This document shows, piece after piece, positions 26,339-34,956 of a stretch of 46,210 nt of DNA. Source of the stretch: Planctomycetota bacterium (GTDB lineage: Bacteria; Planctomycetota; Phycisphaerae; Phycisphaerales; Phycisphaeraceae); NCBI GenBank assembly GCA_024276075.1, contig JAJRXX010000060.1:1-46210 (forward strand), written 5' to 3'. The translations under genes and the position numbers were made by a program. Position 1 is the first letter of the stretch. Each line of letters opens with the position of its first letter. The notes under the pieces were generated by a model. That model was not told the DNA's origin. It saw nothing but the letters and a program-made list of their open reading frames with translations, and did no database searches.

Positions 26339-27367
26339 TTATCCCTTGAGCCGATCGATGACAGCTTGGGCGAATTGATCGGTGTCGAGCCCGCCGCCCA
26401 GGTCACAGGTTTTTTGTCCATCTTCGAGGGCCTTATCGTAGGCCTGCTTGATCGCTTCGGCGACGCGGCGATAGGCTTCGTCATGAAAAGCGTCCGCCAT
26501 GTGATTGAGCATCATGACAGCCGACATCAGCAGCGCAAGTGGATTGGCGATGCCCTTGCCTGCGATGTCCGGCGCCGATCCGTGTACCGCCTCGAATACC
26601 GCTTGCTCATTGCCGATGTTGGCACCCGGTACGACGCCCAAGCCGCCGACCAGACCCGCGCACAGGTCGCTGACCACGTCGCCGTACAGGTTTTCCAGAA
26701 GCAACACGTCAAATTGCGTGGGGTCTTGTACGAGTCTCATGCAGCCGGCGTCGATGATCGCGTGATCGTGCTCGATTATTTTGTATTTTTGGTCATGTAC
26801 ACGCTGCGCACAGCGGAGGAATAAGCCATCGGTGAGCTTCATGATATTGGCCTTGTGGAAGACCGTGACCCTGCGTCGGTTACGCCTGACCGCGTAGTCG
26901 AACGCCCAATCGGCGATGCGCGTGCACGCCGCTTCCGTGGCGACTTTTAGGCTCGTAACCACGCCTGAGGTGATCTCATTTTCGATCCCACTGTAGAGAC
27001 CCTCGGTGTTTTCGCGGACGATGACGAGGTCGACCCCCTCAAAACGTGTGGACACACCGCTAAGATTTCGCACAGGACGAACCGCAGCATAAAGGTCTAG
27101 CTTCTGACGGAGTTGGACGTTGACGGATGTGAAACCTTCGCTCACGGGTGTGGTGCAAGGGCCCTTCAGGGCGATGCGGTGTTCGACGATAGCGTCGAGA
27201 GTCTGTTGGGGTAACACGCCGCGTTCCTGAGCAATGGCGGTAAGACCTGCGTGGTGCTCGACCCATTCGATCTCCGCGCCGGCCGAGGCGAGGATGCGCT
27301 TGACCGCGGCTGTGACTTCAGGGCCGATGCCGTCCCCCGGGATCAGGACTATTTTATTTGTACTCAT
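26339..27367 (-). CDS. NAD-type isocitrate/isopropylmalate dehydrogenase family protein
   Basis: A 342-residue protein with KIVLIPGDGIGPEV at the N-terminus, AAVRPVRNLSGVSTRF, LVIVRENTEGLYSGIENE (substrate loop typical of NAD-dependent isocitrate dehydrogenases of the IDH3 kind), HKANIMKLTDGLF, the metal-binding Asp in LLLENLYGDVVSDLCAG, and VHGSAPDIAGKGIANP. It oxidises isocitrate (or a close analogue) to 2-oxoglutarate in the TCA cycle. Isopropylmalate or homoisocitrate dehydrogenase cannot be fully ruled out, but the YSGIENE loop favours isocitrate. A TATACT-like hexamer (minus strand, 27376-27381) lies only 8 bases before the ATG, so the mRNA might be nearly leaderless. Confidence 0.87.
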   Translation of the reverse strand: MSTNKIVLIPGDGIGPEVTAAVKRILASAGAEIEWVEHHAGLTAIAQERGVLPQQTLDAIVEHRIALKGPCTTPVSEGFTSVNVQLRQKLDLYAAVRPVRNLSGVSTRFEGVDLVIVRENTEGLYSGIENEITSGVVTSLKVATEAACTRIADWAFDYAVRRNRRRVTVFHKANIMKLTDGLFLRCAQRVHDQKYKIIEHDHAIIDAGCMRLVQDPTQFDVLLLENLYGDVVSDLCAGLVGGLGVVPGANIGNEQAVFEAVHGSAPDIAGKGIANPLALLMSAVMMLNHMADAFHDEAYRRVAEAIKQAYDKALEDGQKTCDLGGGLDTDQFAQAVIDRLKG

Positions 27368-27390
27368 GGGCGAGGAGTATAACGAAAATA

Positions 27391-27495
27391 ATACGCATTG
27401 CGTATAATTTTAGCGCGTTGTAAAGGATATAAGTTATTGTCTGTTTTGCCTTCACGTTCGCTGATACCGCGCAAGTATTAATCTTGATTGGTATA
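27391..27495 (+). repeat. dispersed element A, copy 3 (best preserved)
   Basis: A full-length copy, from ATACGCATTGCGTATAA to TTGATTGGTATA. It lies between two minus-strand genes and directly upstream of the isocitrate dehydrogenase; its terminal palindrome is about 24 bases from the start codon, where a -35 region would fall. It is the uninterrupted reference for the insert in copy 2. Confidence 0.85.
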
Positions 27496-27566
27496 AGTCG
27501 GGTTATAGGCTGAGCCGCCCCGAGAATATCTGATTGTGCTGATCGAGATAGGCAGCTCGGATCGGT

Positions 27567-28583
27567 TTAATTTCGGGCAATACGCTCATCGGTAGCACGT
27601 TGGCGCAAGACATCAATCATGCCGCGGACCTCGTCAGCCATTTTGGTATTGGGAAATTCGCTGATGACCTGCTCGCCGACGCGTACCGCCACGGTCCAAT
27701 CCTTATCCTGAATCGCCAGTTTAAACTGGACGCCCAGGTTATCGCGTTTTTTCCCGATCACGCCCCTGGCCGTCTCGCGAAACGGCTCCGCCTCCGCTTC
27801 CGTGAGGTACTTGTCGAGTTCGTGAAGCAGGTCAATTGCCAAGTCGACGTCGTCGCGCTGGGCCGCTTCGAAGAAACGTCGTTCTAAACTGTGTTTATAT
27901 TTTTTCCGAGCCTCAGCCACGTAATTGCGAAGGTTTCTCATGCGTGGCGAATCAGGGAATCTTCGTTTGAGTTTGACGGTTTCGGCAGTGGCTTTTTCCC
28001 ATTCCTGTTTTTCCAGCAGCGCATTGAGCTGATCGGTCGCCTCCATGACCTTCAAATCCATGTCTTTAGCGCGGGCGAGTTGGATCTGCTCACGCAGCTC
28101 GTCCGCCTCTTCGTGGTAGCCGTGCAGGTGGCTCATCTGTTTGACCATCGCCATGGCTGCGTTGAGTTCACCTTTGGCAATATCCTCCCGGATCGCTTCG
28201 CGCAAGGCGTCTCGGTCGCGTTCGCGGTAGGCGATGCCTTTGGCTGCGTCGCTTAGCAGTATCCGTTCGTTGACCATGCGCAGCAGCCGATTGGTCTCTT
28301 GGCTGGTGACACCGTTGGCGGCGAGCTGAGGCAGCTTGGCGTCCATACCCGCCCAACGGATTACGCCCACGAAGAAACACGCCAACCCCACAAACCCTGA
28401 CAACATCGCCAAAAATAGCAGCAGCGCCGAAGCACCCTGTTGAATCATTGGCGAGCTGATTTCGGGAACGTACCGTGACCAGACGCGCAATACGATCAGC
28501 ATTAACAGCGACAACACAAACGCCCTGATCAGCAGCTTCAGGTGCGGTAGCCAAGGCGGTGTGGTTTCGGTCGGTTCGAGCAT
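27567..28583 (-). CDS. membrane-anchored coiled-coil/TPR-like hypothetical protein
   Basis: Not recognised. Two hydrophobic segments near the N-terminus (LLIRAFVLSLLMLIVLRVW and ASALLLFLAMLSGFVGLACF) anchor the 338-residue protein. The rest, from about residue 100, is charged and helical. It has paired-helix repeats rich in Glu, Arg and Lys (EADELREQIQLARAKDMDL, EKATAETVKLKRRFPDSPRM, DDVDLAIDLLHELDKYL), resembling TPR or Sel1-like arrays with a coiled coil. A scaffold facing the cytoplasm is possible. The ATG at 28583 lacks a strong Shine-Dalgarno sequence. Separated from the RNase HI gene by 226 bases. Confidence 0.7.
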   Translation of the reverse strand: MLEPTETTPPWLPHLKLLIRAFVLSLLMLIVLRVWSRYVPEISSPMIQQGASALLLFLAMLSGFVGLACFFVGVIRWAGMDAKLPQLAANGVTSQETNRLLRMVNERILLSDAAKGIAYRERDRDALREAIREDIAKGELNAAMAMVKQMSHLHGYHEEADELREQIQLARAKDMDLKVMEATDQLNALLEKQEWEKATAETVKLKRRFPDSPRMRNLRNYVAEARKKYKHSLERRFFEAAQRDDVDLAIDLLHELDKYLTEAEAEPFRETARGVIGKKRDNLGVQFKLAIQDKDWTVAVRVGEQVISEFPNTKMADEVRGMIDVLRQRATDERIARN

Positions 28584-28809
28584 CCAGTAGGTCTCGTTTT
28601 ATGGGGGAGGTTCGTGAGCCGATGCCTGTCGGTTATAAACGGATCAGGTGGCTCGCATCATCCGGGCTGACCACAAAACCTGAAGCACGCTGTTGCACAA
28701 ACGCCAATTCCCGATTCTGTAGCGGTACCATTCTAATGGACCGGCGAGGTTTGTGTTAGCGGCCGCTGCCGGAGGCACCTAGGGGTGGGCTGTCAAGGCT
28801 GGAGTAATT
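28584..28809. other. intergenic stretch without a recognised gene
   Basis: Between two minus-strand genes. No credible reading frame, palindrome or terminator is visible apart from scattered GC-rich bases such as GCGGCCGC near 28760. Confidence 0.4.
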
Positions 28810-29544
28810 TTAACCGTCAGCTTTGATCTGGATCGACGCCTCACAGCGGGCGCATTGGGCAGTACGCGTCGCGTCGGTACGAAGCATGGCACTGTCGCCA
28901 TTTAGCAGACAATTCAGCACTATTTTTGCAGCGTAAATACAAAATCCTCCGGGCGCAGTAGGGCCAAAGGCGTAGGCCCGGTTTGCCGATTGATTAGCGG
29001 GGCACCGGTTATCGGGTACTGTCGTTAAACGGACGGTCCAGTGTGGAGGGGCAGCGTCGTCGGTCGCCTTGCCAGGGCTTCGCACATCTTCGGGCTCAAT
29101 TTCATCTGTCGGAGTATTTGCGATGGCGACTACAATGACGTCTCCTCGCGCGTCCATAGCCAAGTTCGCCAACGCGTCGGCACGCTTGTTCTTTTCACGC
29201 ATAACGTGAACGATGCGCCATTTTTTTAGCCCTTTGAGCAACCGACAAGCCTGTTCGTATAACGGCTTGAGTGTTGGCGATTTGACCCGATATTCACCGA
29301 GAATCTGACGGACCATGAGCTGAGAGTCGCTGGAAATATGAACGTCGGTGGGATTCATCTTCACAGCCAACTCGATCGCCAGGAGCAGGCCCTGGTACTC
29401 AGCCATGTTGTTTGTCATGGAACCGAGAAAGTAACCCGCCTCGTGAACGGGCTTAGACGTCTGTGCGTCGTGGATGACGACCCCAGCCGCAGCGGGACCC
29501 GGGTTGCCCCTGGCGCCGCCGTCGATATGAATAGCCAGCTTCAT
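28810..29544 (-). CDS. ribonuclease HI domain protein with Cys-rich C-terminal tail
   Basis: Residues 1-135 are an RNase HI of the Bacillus/reverse-transcriptase-like kind. The four catalytic carboxylates are D8 (HIDGGARGNPG), E49 (NNMAEYQGLL), D73 (ISSDSQLM) and D123 (KRADALANLA). It would cut the RNA strand of RNA:DNA hybrids. After an acidic linker (about 145-170) the last 75 residues form a separate tail with five cysteines (C181, C202, C212, C231, C234). FGPTAPGGFCIYAA and QCARCEASIQI suggest a small metal-binding domain resembling the TIGR04076 family, by memory. The combination is unusual; the gene usually ends after the RNase H domain. The 61-base gap to the zinc-ribbon gene suggests co-transcription. 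Confidence 0.8.
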   Translation of the reverse strand: MKLAIHIDGGARGNPGPAAAGVVIHDAQTSKPVHEAGYFLGSMTNNMAEYQGLLLAIELAVKMNPTDVHISSDSQLMVRQILGEYRVKSPTLKPLYEQACRLLKGLKKWRIVHVMREKNKRADALANLAMDARGDVIVVAIANTPTDEIEPEDVRSPGKATDDAAPPHWTVRLTTVPDNRCPANQSANRAYAFGPTAPGGFCIYAAKIVLNCLLNGDSAMLRTDATRTAQCARCEASIQIKADG

Positions 29545-29604
29545 AATAAAGCAACGATCAGCGGTATGAGGTCAGAACCGACGAACAAGCCGTGGCCGCA
29601 CGGG

Positions 29605-30360
29605 TTACTTGCACCCGATCGATGTCTTGAGTTCTTGGTCGATGTACAGGATTCGGCTGCAGTTGGGGCAGCAGACAACCTGAGTCTCGCTGGCCACCAT
29701 GGTGGCGTTGACCCGCTCTACGGGGATGGTCATGTAACAGCCGCCGCAGTTGTATTCCAAGTGTCGTCGGCTCGCTTCGATCACGGGCGCCATCGTGGCG
29801 CCGTCGTGCATGTAAGCGGTGCGGTTAAACGTTAGCCGTACTTCTTCGGGCACGTCTTGTTCGGCCTCGCTGCGTTGAGCGGTTAACTCTTCGAGTTGCT
29901 TGCCTACCTCGTCGCGGCATTGTTGCACCTCGGATTGGGCACCCGTAACTAATTTTTCTTGCTGTGCCACGCGTTCGAGAATCTGATTTAGGTCCTGCGC
30001 CAATGACTCGACGTGATTGAGTTGTTCCAGGGCTTCGGTCTCTAAGCTGTCTTTGTTAGCCTTGAGCGTGTTCGCTTCGAGCAGCACAGCGGAGTATTCT
30101 TTATTACTCTTAACGCTCTGCATCTGCTGCCGCATATGCTCGATACGCTGTTCAATATCCTCGACTTCTTTTTCAAGTGACGAAGCCTTCGCCTGACCAA
30201 GTTTGAGTTGGGACAGTAATTCGTCGCGCTGCTGATGCAGTTGACTGAGTTTGGTCTGTTGGACCTTAAGCCGATTGGTCGCTGAATCGAGCCGACCCTG
30301 AATGCCGCGGACTTTTTGATCTAATGAAAATAGACGGAGCAACTTCTCTTGTAGCGACAT
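29605..30360 (-). CDS. coiled-coil protein with C-terminal C4 zinc ribbon
   Basis: From the ATG at 30360 (AGGAAAG 9 bases upstream) the protein has 251 residues. Residues about 5-190 are a long antiparallel-type coiled coil (KLLRLFSLDQKVRGIQGRLD, HQQRDELLSQLKLGQAKAS, YSAVLLEANTLKANKDSLE). The C-terminus is a zinc ribbon, CGGCYMTIP then CCPNCSRILYID. This is the CdsZ/DUF164-like family found across bacteria, proposed to act as a nucleic-acid or RNA-linked adaptor; the exact function is unclear. The next gene downstream encodes RNase HI, and such pairing occurs in other bacteria, so a role near RNA:DNA hybrids is an inference. An upstream extension to 30489 is open but unsupported. Confidence 0.85.
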   Translation of the reverse strand: MSLQEKLLRLFSLDQKVRGIQGRLDSATNRLKVQQTKLSQLHQQRDELLSQLKLGQAKASSLEKEVEDIEQRIEHMRQQMQSVKSNKEYSAVLLEANTLKANKDSLETEALEQLNHVESLAQDLNQILERVAQQEKLVTGAQSEVQQCRDEVGKQLEELTAQRSEAEQDVPEEVRLTFNRTAYMHDGATMAPVIEASRRHLEYNCGGCYMTIPVERVNATMVASETQVVCCPNCSRILYIDQELKTSIGCK

Positions 30361-30505
30361 CAATCGTTCTTTCCTAGGGTTACAAAAATCCCAGTCTAAT
30401 CTAATATAGGTCTGATGCCAAGTAAATTCCAGCACCGTCGGCCACGGGGCTTTAAAACGGCTAGAGCACCTTGCATAAATAATCGCCATGTCAGTTCTGG
30501 AGTAG

Positions 30506-30524
30506 GGCAGGTCATTGACCTGCC
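30506..30524. promoter_or_regulatory. perfect 19-base dyad, possible operator or hairpin
   Basis: GGCAGGTCATTGACCTGCC has 9-base arms around a single T. It lies about 146 bases upstream of the zinc-ribbon gene start on the minus strand. It may be a dimeric repressor site or, with the pyrimidine-rich run that follows, a weak terminator on the plus strand. Confidence 0.45.
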
Positions 30525-30838
30525 TTCTTCTTGGGGAGATGGAGAATAATTACGCAAGTTGCTCTAATGCCCGTTTGACATTCTAGGTAAACCTCTCTCC
30601 TGTTCACGCAGCGACCCAGCCAGCAATCATTAAAAGGTGATCCGTTCGCCTATCTTGTGCCGATTAAGATCAATCGCCATAAGTATTGTCTTGTTGTCCT
30701 TGTACGTGGAGTCAGACGTCACAAATACTTAGGATATACGACACGGTAAAACTATGCGGACACATATGAGGTCGCGTAGCAGGGCCGTTTCAGGATATGT
30801 GGGTGTCGAGCAGACCCTGCCGCTCAAACGCGGTTTGT

Positions 30839-30867
30839 TTGCCGACCCAGGGCCGACATTTTATGAT
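30839..30867 (+). promoter_or_regulatory. possible promoter of tRNA-Ala
   Basis: TTGCCG at 30839-30844 and TATGAT at 30862-30867 are separated by exactly 17 bases. The -10 matches five of six consensus positions. Transcription would start about 20 bases before the tRNA. Confidence 0.45.
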
Positions 30868-30894
30868 TGGAGCCAAATTCGGAAACGGTAAGCT

Positions 30895-30967
30895 GGGGGT
30901 GTAGCTCAGTTGGGAGAGCGCTTGCATGGCATGCAAGAGGCCGCAGGTTCGATTCCTGTCACCTCCA
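30895..30967 (+). tRNA. tRNA-Ala (anticodon GGC)
   Basis: A complete 73-base cloverleaf. The acceptor GGGGGTG pairs with CACCTCC (one G-U), the D arm contains AGCTCAGTTGGGAGAGC, the anticodon stem CTTGC/GCAAG encloses ATGGCAT with GGC at positions 34-36, and the T arm is GCAGG/CCTGT around TTCGATT. The discriminator is A. CCA is not encoded. It reads GCC and GCU alanine codons. Confidence 0.95.
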
Positions 30968-31078
30968 TTTAGGTCCAGTTTTTACCGCTCGGTAATAAGC
31001 TCGAAAGGCACACGGTTTACCTACAGGATGCATCCTGGCTTTGAGGCGCTTCGTCTCGATTGTGGATCGGTACTTACC

Positions 31079-33103
31079 CTAGCTATGGGTCTTGAACTTC
31101 CCGACCAGTACCTGTAGCTGCTCGGCTTTGGCCGATAGCTGTGATGCGGCTGAGGCCGCTTGATCGGCACCCTCGCCGGCCTGCCGGGAGTTGGCGGAGA
31201 TGTTCTCGACGTTGCGGCTGACCTGCTCGCTGGCGGCCGATTGTTCTTCCGCCGCCGCCGCGATCGACTGGATCATACTGGCGACATTCTGTGCCGTAGC
31301 GACGATCTGTTGCAGGCTCTGACCGGCTCCCGCCGCACGCTCGACGCCCATGGTTACCTGCTCGGTACCCGCGTTCATGCGTTGAACCGCTTCTTTCGTT
31401 TCGGACTGAATTGCCTTGATCGACTCGCCGATCTCCTCGGTCGCTTTGGTGGTCCGATCGGCGAGCTTGCGCACCTCGTCAGCGACGACGGCAAACCCTC
31501 GGCCGTGTTCACCGGCACGTGCCGCCTCGATCGCCGCGTTCAGGGCCAACAGGTTCGTCTGATCGGCGATGTCATTAATCACCTCAATAATGGCACCGAT
31601 CTGCTCGCCTCGTTTGCCTAATTCGGTCACGCTCATCGCCCCGGCACTGACCGCTTCGCTGATCGACTTCATGTCCTCGATCGTTTGTTCGACGACCTTT
31701 CCGCCGTCCTGAGCTAATTGGCCCGAGTCGCTGGCGGAATTGGCGGCGTCGGCGCTCTTGCGTGCCACCTCGACGACGGAGGCGGACATCTCTTCGATGG
31801 CAGAAGAAATCTGCGTGATCTGGCCGCTTTGCTCGCCCATGCCCGAAGACATCTCTTCGCTCGATGCGGCGATCTGGGTCGCGGCGCTGGCGACGTCTCC
31901 TGTGGTACGAACCACTTCGGTGACAAGATTATTCAGGGCGTTTGACATCTCATTCATGGCCATGGTCAACTCACCCAACTCGTCTTGAGACTTGGTCGTG
32001 AGGGCTTCGCCGGTCAAGTCACCTGAAGCGATGTCCTTGGCTCGGGTGACCAGTGTCGTAACGGCACTGACGATCGCCCGGGTAAGCACGATCGCGATCA
32101 AGAAGCCGATCGCCACAGCTACCAGTGTGGCAGCCAAGAGTGTAAAATTCATTGCTTTTGCCGCTGCGGCGAGTTTTTCACGATCATTTTTTACAAGCTT
32201 GTCCTGCGACTGGCCCATCTCCGTCAAAATCGTCTTGATGGCTCTGGCGCGTGGTGCGGCCTTGGTGCCCAGCCAGGCGTTGGCTAGGTTCCAATCCTTG
32301 GCGCTACGCAGTTCGAACATCTTCGTCGGCAACGGGGCAAATTCACCACGCAGGGCGGCGTAGGTGTCCCAGTGCTCACGCTGCGTGGGTGTGAACAATT
32401 CCAGACCCAGTTGAACGGTCTCGTACATCTTCTCGTTGACCGCCCACTTAGCCTCGAAGCCCTTGCGAAACTTCACGTCACCCGACAACAGGTACGCACG
32501 GATATTCGCCAAGCCGACGGCAAACGAACCGCGTGTGTCGGCGAGGTACTTCAGCAGTAGCTTGCGGTCTGAGTTGGCCTCGAGTGTCTCTTCCTCGTTA
32601 ATGATGGCGGTGAGGGCCTTGAGAATCTTGCCCGCACGCGGCGCAGCATCGGTCAGCAACAGCTTGAAAGCAGGGACGTTGTCGTCGGTGTGTGAGATGT
32701 TCTCGACTTCCTGCTGAGCAACGCGGAACTGCTCGATTTCCGCCTTCATCTTGTTGAGGCGGTCGACGTTGGCCGGGACGGTCCAGTTTTTGGCAAAGCG
32801 TTCGAAATCGGCGATGGCACTATCAATCGATTCCCATGCGGCTCTGCGATCATTCTTAAACAACGTGGCTTTGGTGGGGTCGGAACCGAGGATCATGTAC
32901 CCGCGCAGGGCAGCCAAGGAGCGATTGATCCCGTTCAGAAGGCTGTCTCCCGTCCGGACGGTCGGGAAGCGCAGGTCCACAACCCGGTCTTGGATATTCC
33001 CCATTTCCTGGACTTTTAAGTACGTGACAACCGCGCTGCCAACCATGAGCAATAGGATCACGCCGAATGACAAACCTAGTTTCTTGCCGATTGTTAGCCG
33101 CAT
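31079..33103 (-). CDS. methyl-accepting chemotaxis protein
   Basis: A 674-residue receptor of the classical plan. Membrane helix 1 ([21 protein letters not shown]) is followed by a periplasmic helical sensor of about 290 residues, large enough for a helical bimodular domain. Next are membrane helix 2 ([20 protein letters not shown]), a HAMP linker ([20 protein letters not shown]) and the long cytoplasmic signalling hairpin. The hairpin tip reads [20 protein letters not shown] (I to V at one site) and [20 protein letters not shown], the strongly conserved kinase-contact region. Pairs of Glu/Gln methylation sites flank it. The ligand is unknown. No CheA/CheW is near. It shares its upstream region, which holds a direct repeat, with the TssB-TssC fusion on the other strand. 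Confidence 0.93.
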   Translation of the reverse strand: MRLTIGKKLGLSFGVILLLMVGSAVVTYLKVQEMGNIQDRVVDLRFPTVRTGDSLLNGINRSLAALRGYMILGSDPTKATLFKNDRRAAWESIDSAIADFERFAKNWTVPANVDRLNKMKAEIEQFRVAQQEVENISHTDDNVPAFKLLLTDAAPRAGKILKALTAIINEEETLEANSDRKLLLKYLADTRGSFAVGLANIRAYLLSGDVKFRKGFEAKWAVNEKMYETVQLGLELFTPTQREHWDTYAALRGEFAPLPTKMFELRSAKDWNLANAWLGTKAAPRARAIKTILTEMGQSQDKLVKNDREKLAAAAKAMNFTLLAATLVAVAIGFLIAIVLTRAIVSAVTTLVTRAKDIASGDLTGEALTTKSQDELGELTMAMNEMSNALNNLVTEVVRTTGDVASAATQIAASSEEMSSGMGEQSGQITQISSAIEEMSASVVEVARKSADAANSASDSGQLAQDGGKVVEQTIEDMKSISEAVSAGAMSVTELGKRGEQIGAIIEVINDIADQTNLLALNAAIEAARAGEHGRGFAVVADEVRKLADRTTKATEEIGESIKAIQSETKEAVQRMNAGTEQVTMGVERAAGAGQSLQQIVATAQNVASMIQSIAAAAEEQSAASEQVSRNVENISANSRQAGEGADQAASAASQLSAKAEQLQVLVGKFKTHS

Positions 33104-33129
33104 GTCTCTATAATCCCCTAAGAGTTGAT

Positions 33130-33280
33130 TTAATCGTTTTGATCGGAGCGGAATACTGCCTGATTAATCAATAACTTATTACGGACCAGTAAAATCCCTT
33201 AACAAAGCTCAGTCGTTAATCGTTTTAATCGGAATGGGGTGCTACCTGATTAATCAATAACTTTTTACGGACCGGCAAAT
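33130..33280. repeat. two-copy direct repeat between the chemoreceptor and the sheath fusion
   Basis: Copy 1 (33130-33195) and copy 2 (33216-33280) are offset by 86 bases. Both carry TTAATCGTTTT, then CTGATTAATCAATAACTT, then TTACGGACC. Each contains the palindrome TGATTAATCA. The repeat occupies the shared 290-base upstream region of two divergent genes, so it may be a pair of regulator sites or a duplicated promoter. Which applies is not decided by sequence. Confidence 0.8.
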
Positions 33281-33393
33281 ACGTACAGATGCCCGGTGCA
33301 TCGACACGGCGTACACGTCCACTGAGCATTTGGCCACGGTGATGTTTCGTGAGCTACAATGCATCGTCGGCGATAGACAGGAGCATTTAGACC

Positions 33394-34956
33394 ATGGCGG
33401 ATCGGATTTCAATCGGAGACATGCAGGTCAGCCTGACAGCAGGACGCGGCGGGGCGCAACCGCGGCCCGAGCCGGGCGAACCATTTTGTATCGCTGTGCT
33501 GGGCGATTTCACAGGTCGCGGCAGCAGAGGGGTAGCACAGCCTATTACTGGACCAGACCCGCGCCGACCCATTGCGGTGGATTGCGATAATTTTGACCGG
33601 GTCATGGCGAAGCTCGCTCCGTCACTGCAGCTAGACGTCTCGGGCCAGGGCGACGCGCAGATCGAAATAAAATTCAGCGAACTCGAAGATTTCCACCCCG
33701 ACCAACTCTACGACCGCCTTGAGCTCTTCCAAGCACTACGCAAAACCCGTAGCGATTTGCTCGACCCCTCGACTTTCAAATCCGCTGCAGCCGAAATGGG
33801 CCAGTGGGCACAGGCGACGCCGCCCCCTGACGCGAACGATCCCGCACCATCAGCTTCCGACAGTCCAACCCCCAGCAAAGGAGACAACCCATTCGCTCAA
33901 TTGCTGGGCAAACCTGCTACCTCATCAACCGATAGCTCAAAGTCGTCCTACAACGCCAGCCCCATCGACGCGCTGCTCAAGCAGGTCGTCGGCCCTCATG
34001 TCGTGCCCAACCCCGACCCTCGCCAAGCGGACTTGGTGTCTGCGATCGACAATGCTACGGGCCAGCAGATGCGTGCCATTTTGCACCACCCGCAATACCA
34101 AGCCCTCGAAGCCGCGTGGCGGGCGCTGGATTACCTTGTCAGACACCTGGAGACGAGCGAGGAGCTTCGGCTGTTCATCATCGACGCGACCAAGCAGGAG
34201 TTGGCTAATGATCTGCTAGCGGCCCACGACCTGAGCGGGACCGATATATACCGCTTGCTCGTCGAGCAATCCGTAGGCAGCGCGGGGGGGCGACCCTGGT
34301 CGGTTCTGGTAGGCAATTATGAATTCGACGCGACCACCGATGACGCTTTGCTGATCGAAGCCTTGGCCAAGATCGCTGCGCAGGCGGGGGCGTCGTTCAT
34401 CGGGGCAGCCAGCGGGCACCTGGTCGGTTGCGACTCGTTTGCACGCACGCCCAGCCCTGGCGACTGGACCCGACCGATCCAGCCCGAGGCACACGACGCT
34501 TGGCAATCATTGCGAAAGCTGCCCGAAGTATCACACGTCGCACTGGCGATGCCTCGATTCTTACTACGCCTGCCCTACGGTGCGAATACCGATCCGATCG
34601 AGCAATTTGAGTTTAACGAGATCGGTGCCCAGACCGACGCCGCCGCGTATCTATGGGGCAACCCAGCATTCCTGTGTGCCTACCTATTAGGTGATCAATT
34701 CACGCAATCAGGGTGGGGTTTTACACCCGGCGGGGGCTACGACGTGGGAGACCTGCCGACGCACACCTATAAAACCGACGGCGAATCGTGCATGACGCCC
34801 TGCGCCGAAGCTTGGCTAACGGATCGTGGAGCCGACCAAATTTTGGCAGCAGGGTATATGCCGATGCTGTCAATCCAGGGCCGCGACGCTGTGCGGGTGG
34901 TGCGGTTTCAGTCGCTGGCCGATCCGGTGCGGAATCTTGCTGGTCGCTGGGGGTAG
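33394..34956 (+). CDS. TssB-TssC fusion, type VI secretion sheath homologue (orphan)
   Basis: Residues about 30-130 match TssB (VipA): FCIAVLGDFTGRG, RRPIAVDCDNFDRVMAKLAP, FSELEDFHPDQLYDRLELFQ. A Pro/Ser/Asp-rich linker (about 137-190) follows. Residues about 210-515 match TssC (VipB): WRALDYLVRHLETSEELRLF, GGRPWSVLVGNYEFD, PRFLLRLPYG, FEFNE, YLWGNPAF and GWGFTPGGGYDVGDLPTH. The C-terminus stops after a segment of the type GYMPMLSIQGRDAVRVVRF. The last part of ordinary TssC (roughly 80 residues) seems missing. In a T6SS the two proteins form the contractile sheath. No other T6SS gene is in the window: neighbours are a chemoreceptor and tRNAs. The ATG has AGGAG ten bases upstream. Confidence 0.85.
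   Translation: MADRISIGDMQVSLTAGRGGAQPRPEPGEPFCIAVLGDFTGRGSRGVAQPITGPDPRRPIAVDCDNFDRVMAKLAPSLQLDVSGQGDAQIEIKFSELEDFHPDQLYDRLELFQALRKTRSDLLDPSTFKSAAAEMGQWAQATPPPDANDPAPSASDSPTPSKGDNPFAQLLGKPATSSTDSSKSSYNASPIDALLKQVVGPHVVPNPDPRQADLVSAIDNATGQQMRAILHHPQYQALEAAWRALDYLVRHLETSEELRLFIIDATKQELANDLLAAHDLSGTDIYRLLVEQSVGSAGGRPWSVLVGNYEFDATTDDALLIEALAKIAAQAGASFIGAASGHLVGCDSFARTPSPGDWTRPIQPEAHDAWQSLRKLPEVSHVALAMPRFLLRLPYGANTDPIEQFEFNEIGAQTDAAAYLWGNPAFLCAYLLGDQFTQSGWGFTPGGGYDVGDLPTHTYKTDGESCMTPCAEAWLTDRGADQILAAGYMPMLSIQGRDAVRVVRFQSLADPVRNLAGRWG

Larger units (their letters stand above)
30361..30894. other. 534-base non-coding stretch before tRNA-Ala
   Basis: No gene is supported. The dyad GGCAGGTCATTGACCTGCC (30506-30524) is perfect around one central T and is followed by TTCTTCTT. 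A second, looser inverted repeat pairs TAAGTATTGT (30680-30689) with ACAAATACTTA (30721-30731). The right end holds the tRNA promoter candidate. A faint resemblance to element A exists around 30680-30740 but is too weak to call. Confidence 0.5.

Noticed and set aside
30660-30740. A possible sixth copy of repeat A (TAAGTATTGTCTTGTTGTCC, and CAAATACTTAGG)
   Set aside because: Resemblance is limited to parts of the middle; the defining ATACGCATTGCGTAT end is missing.
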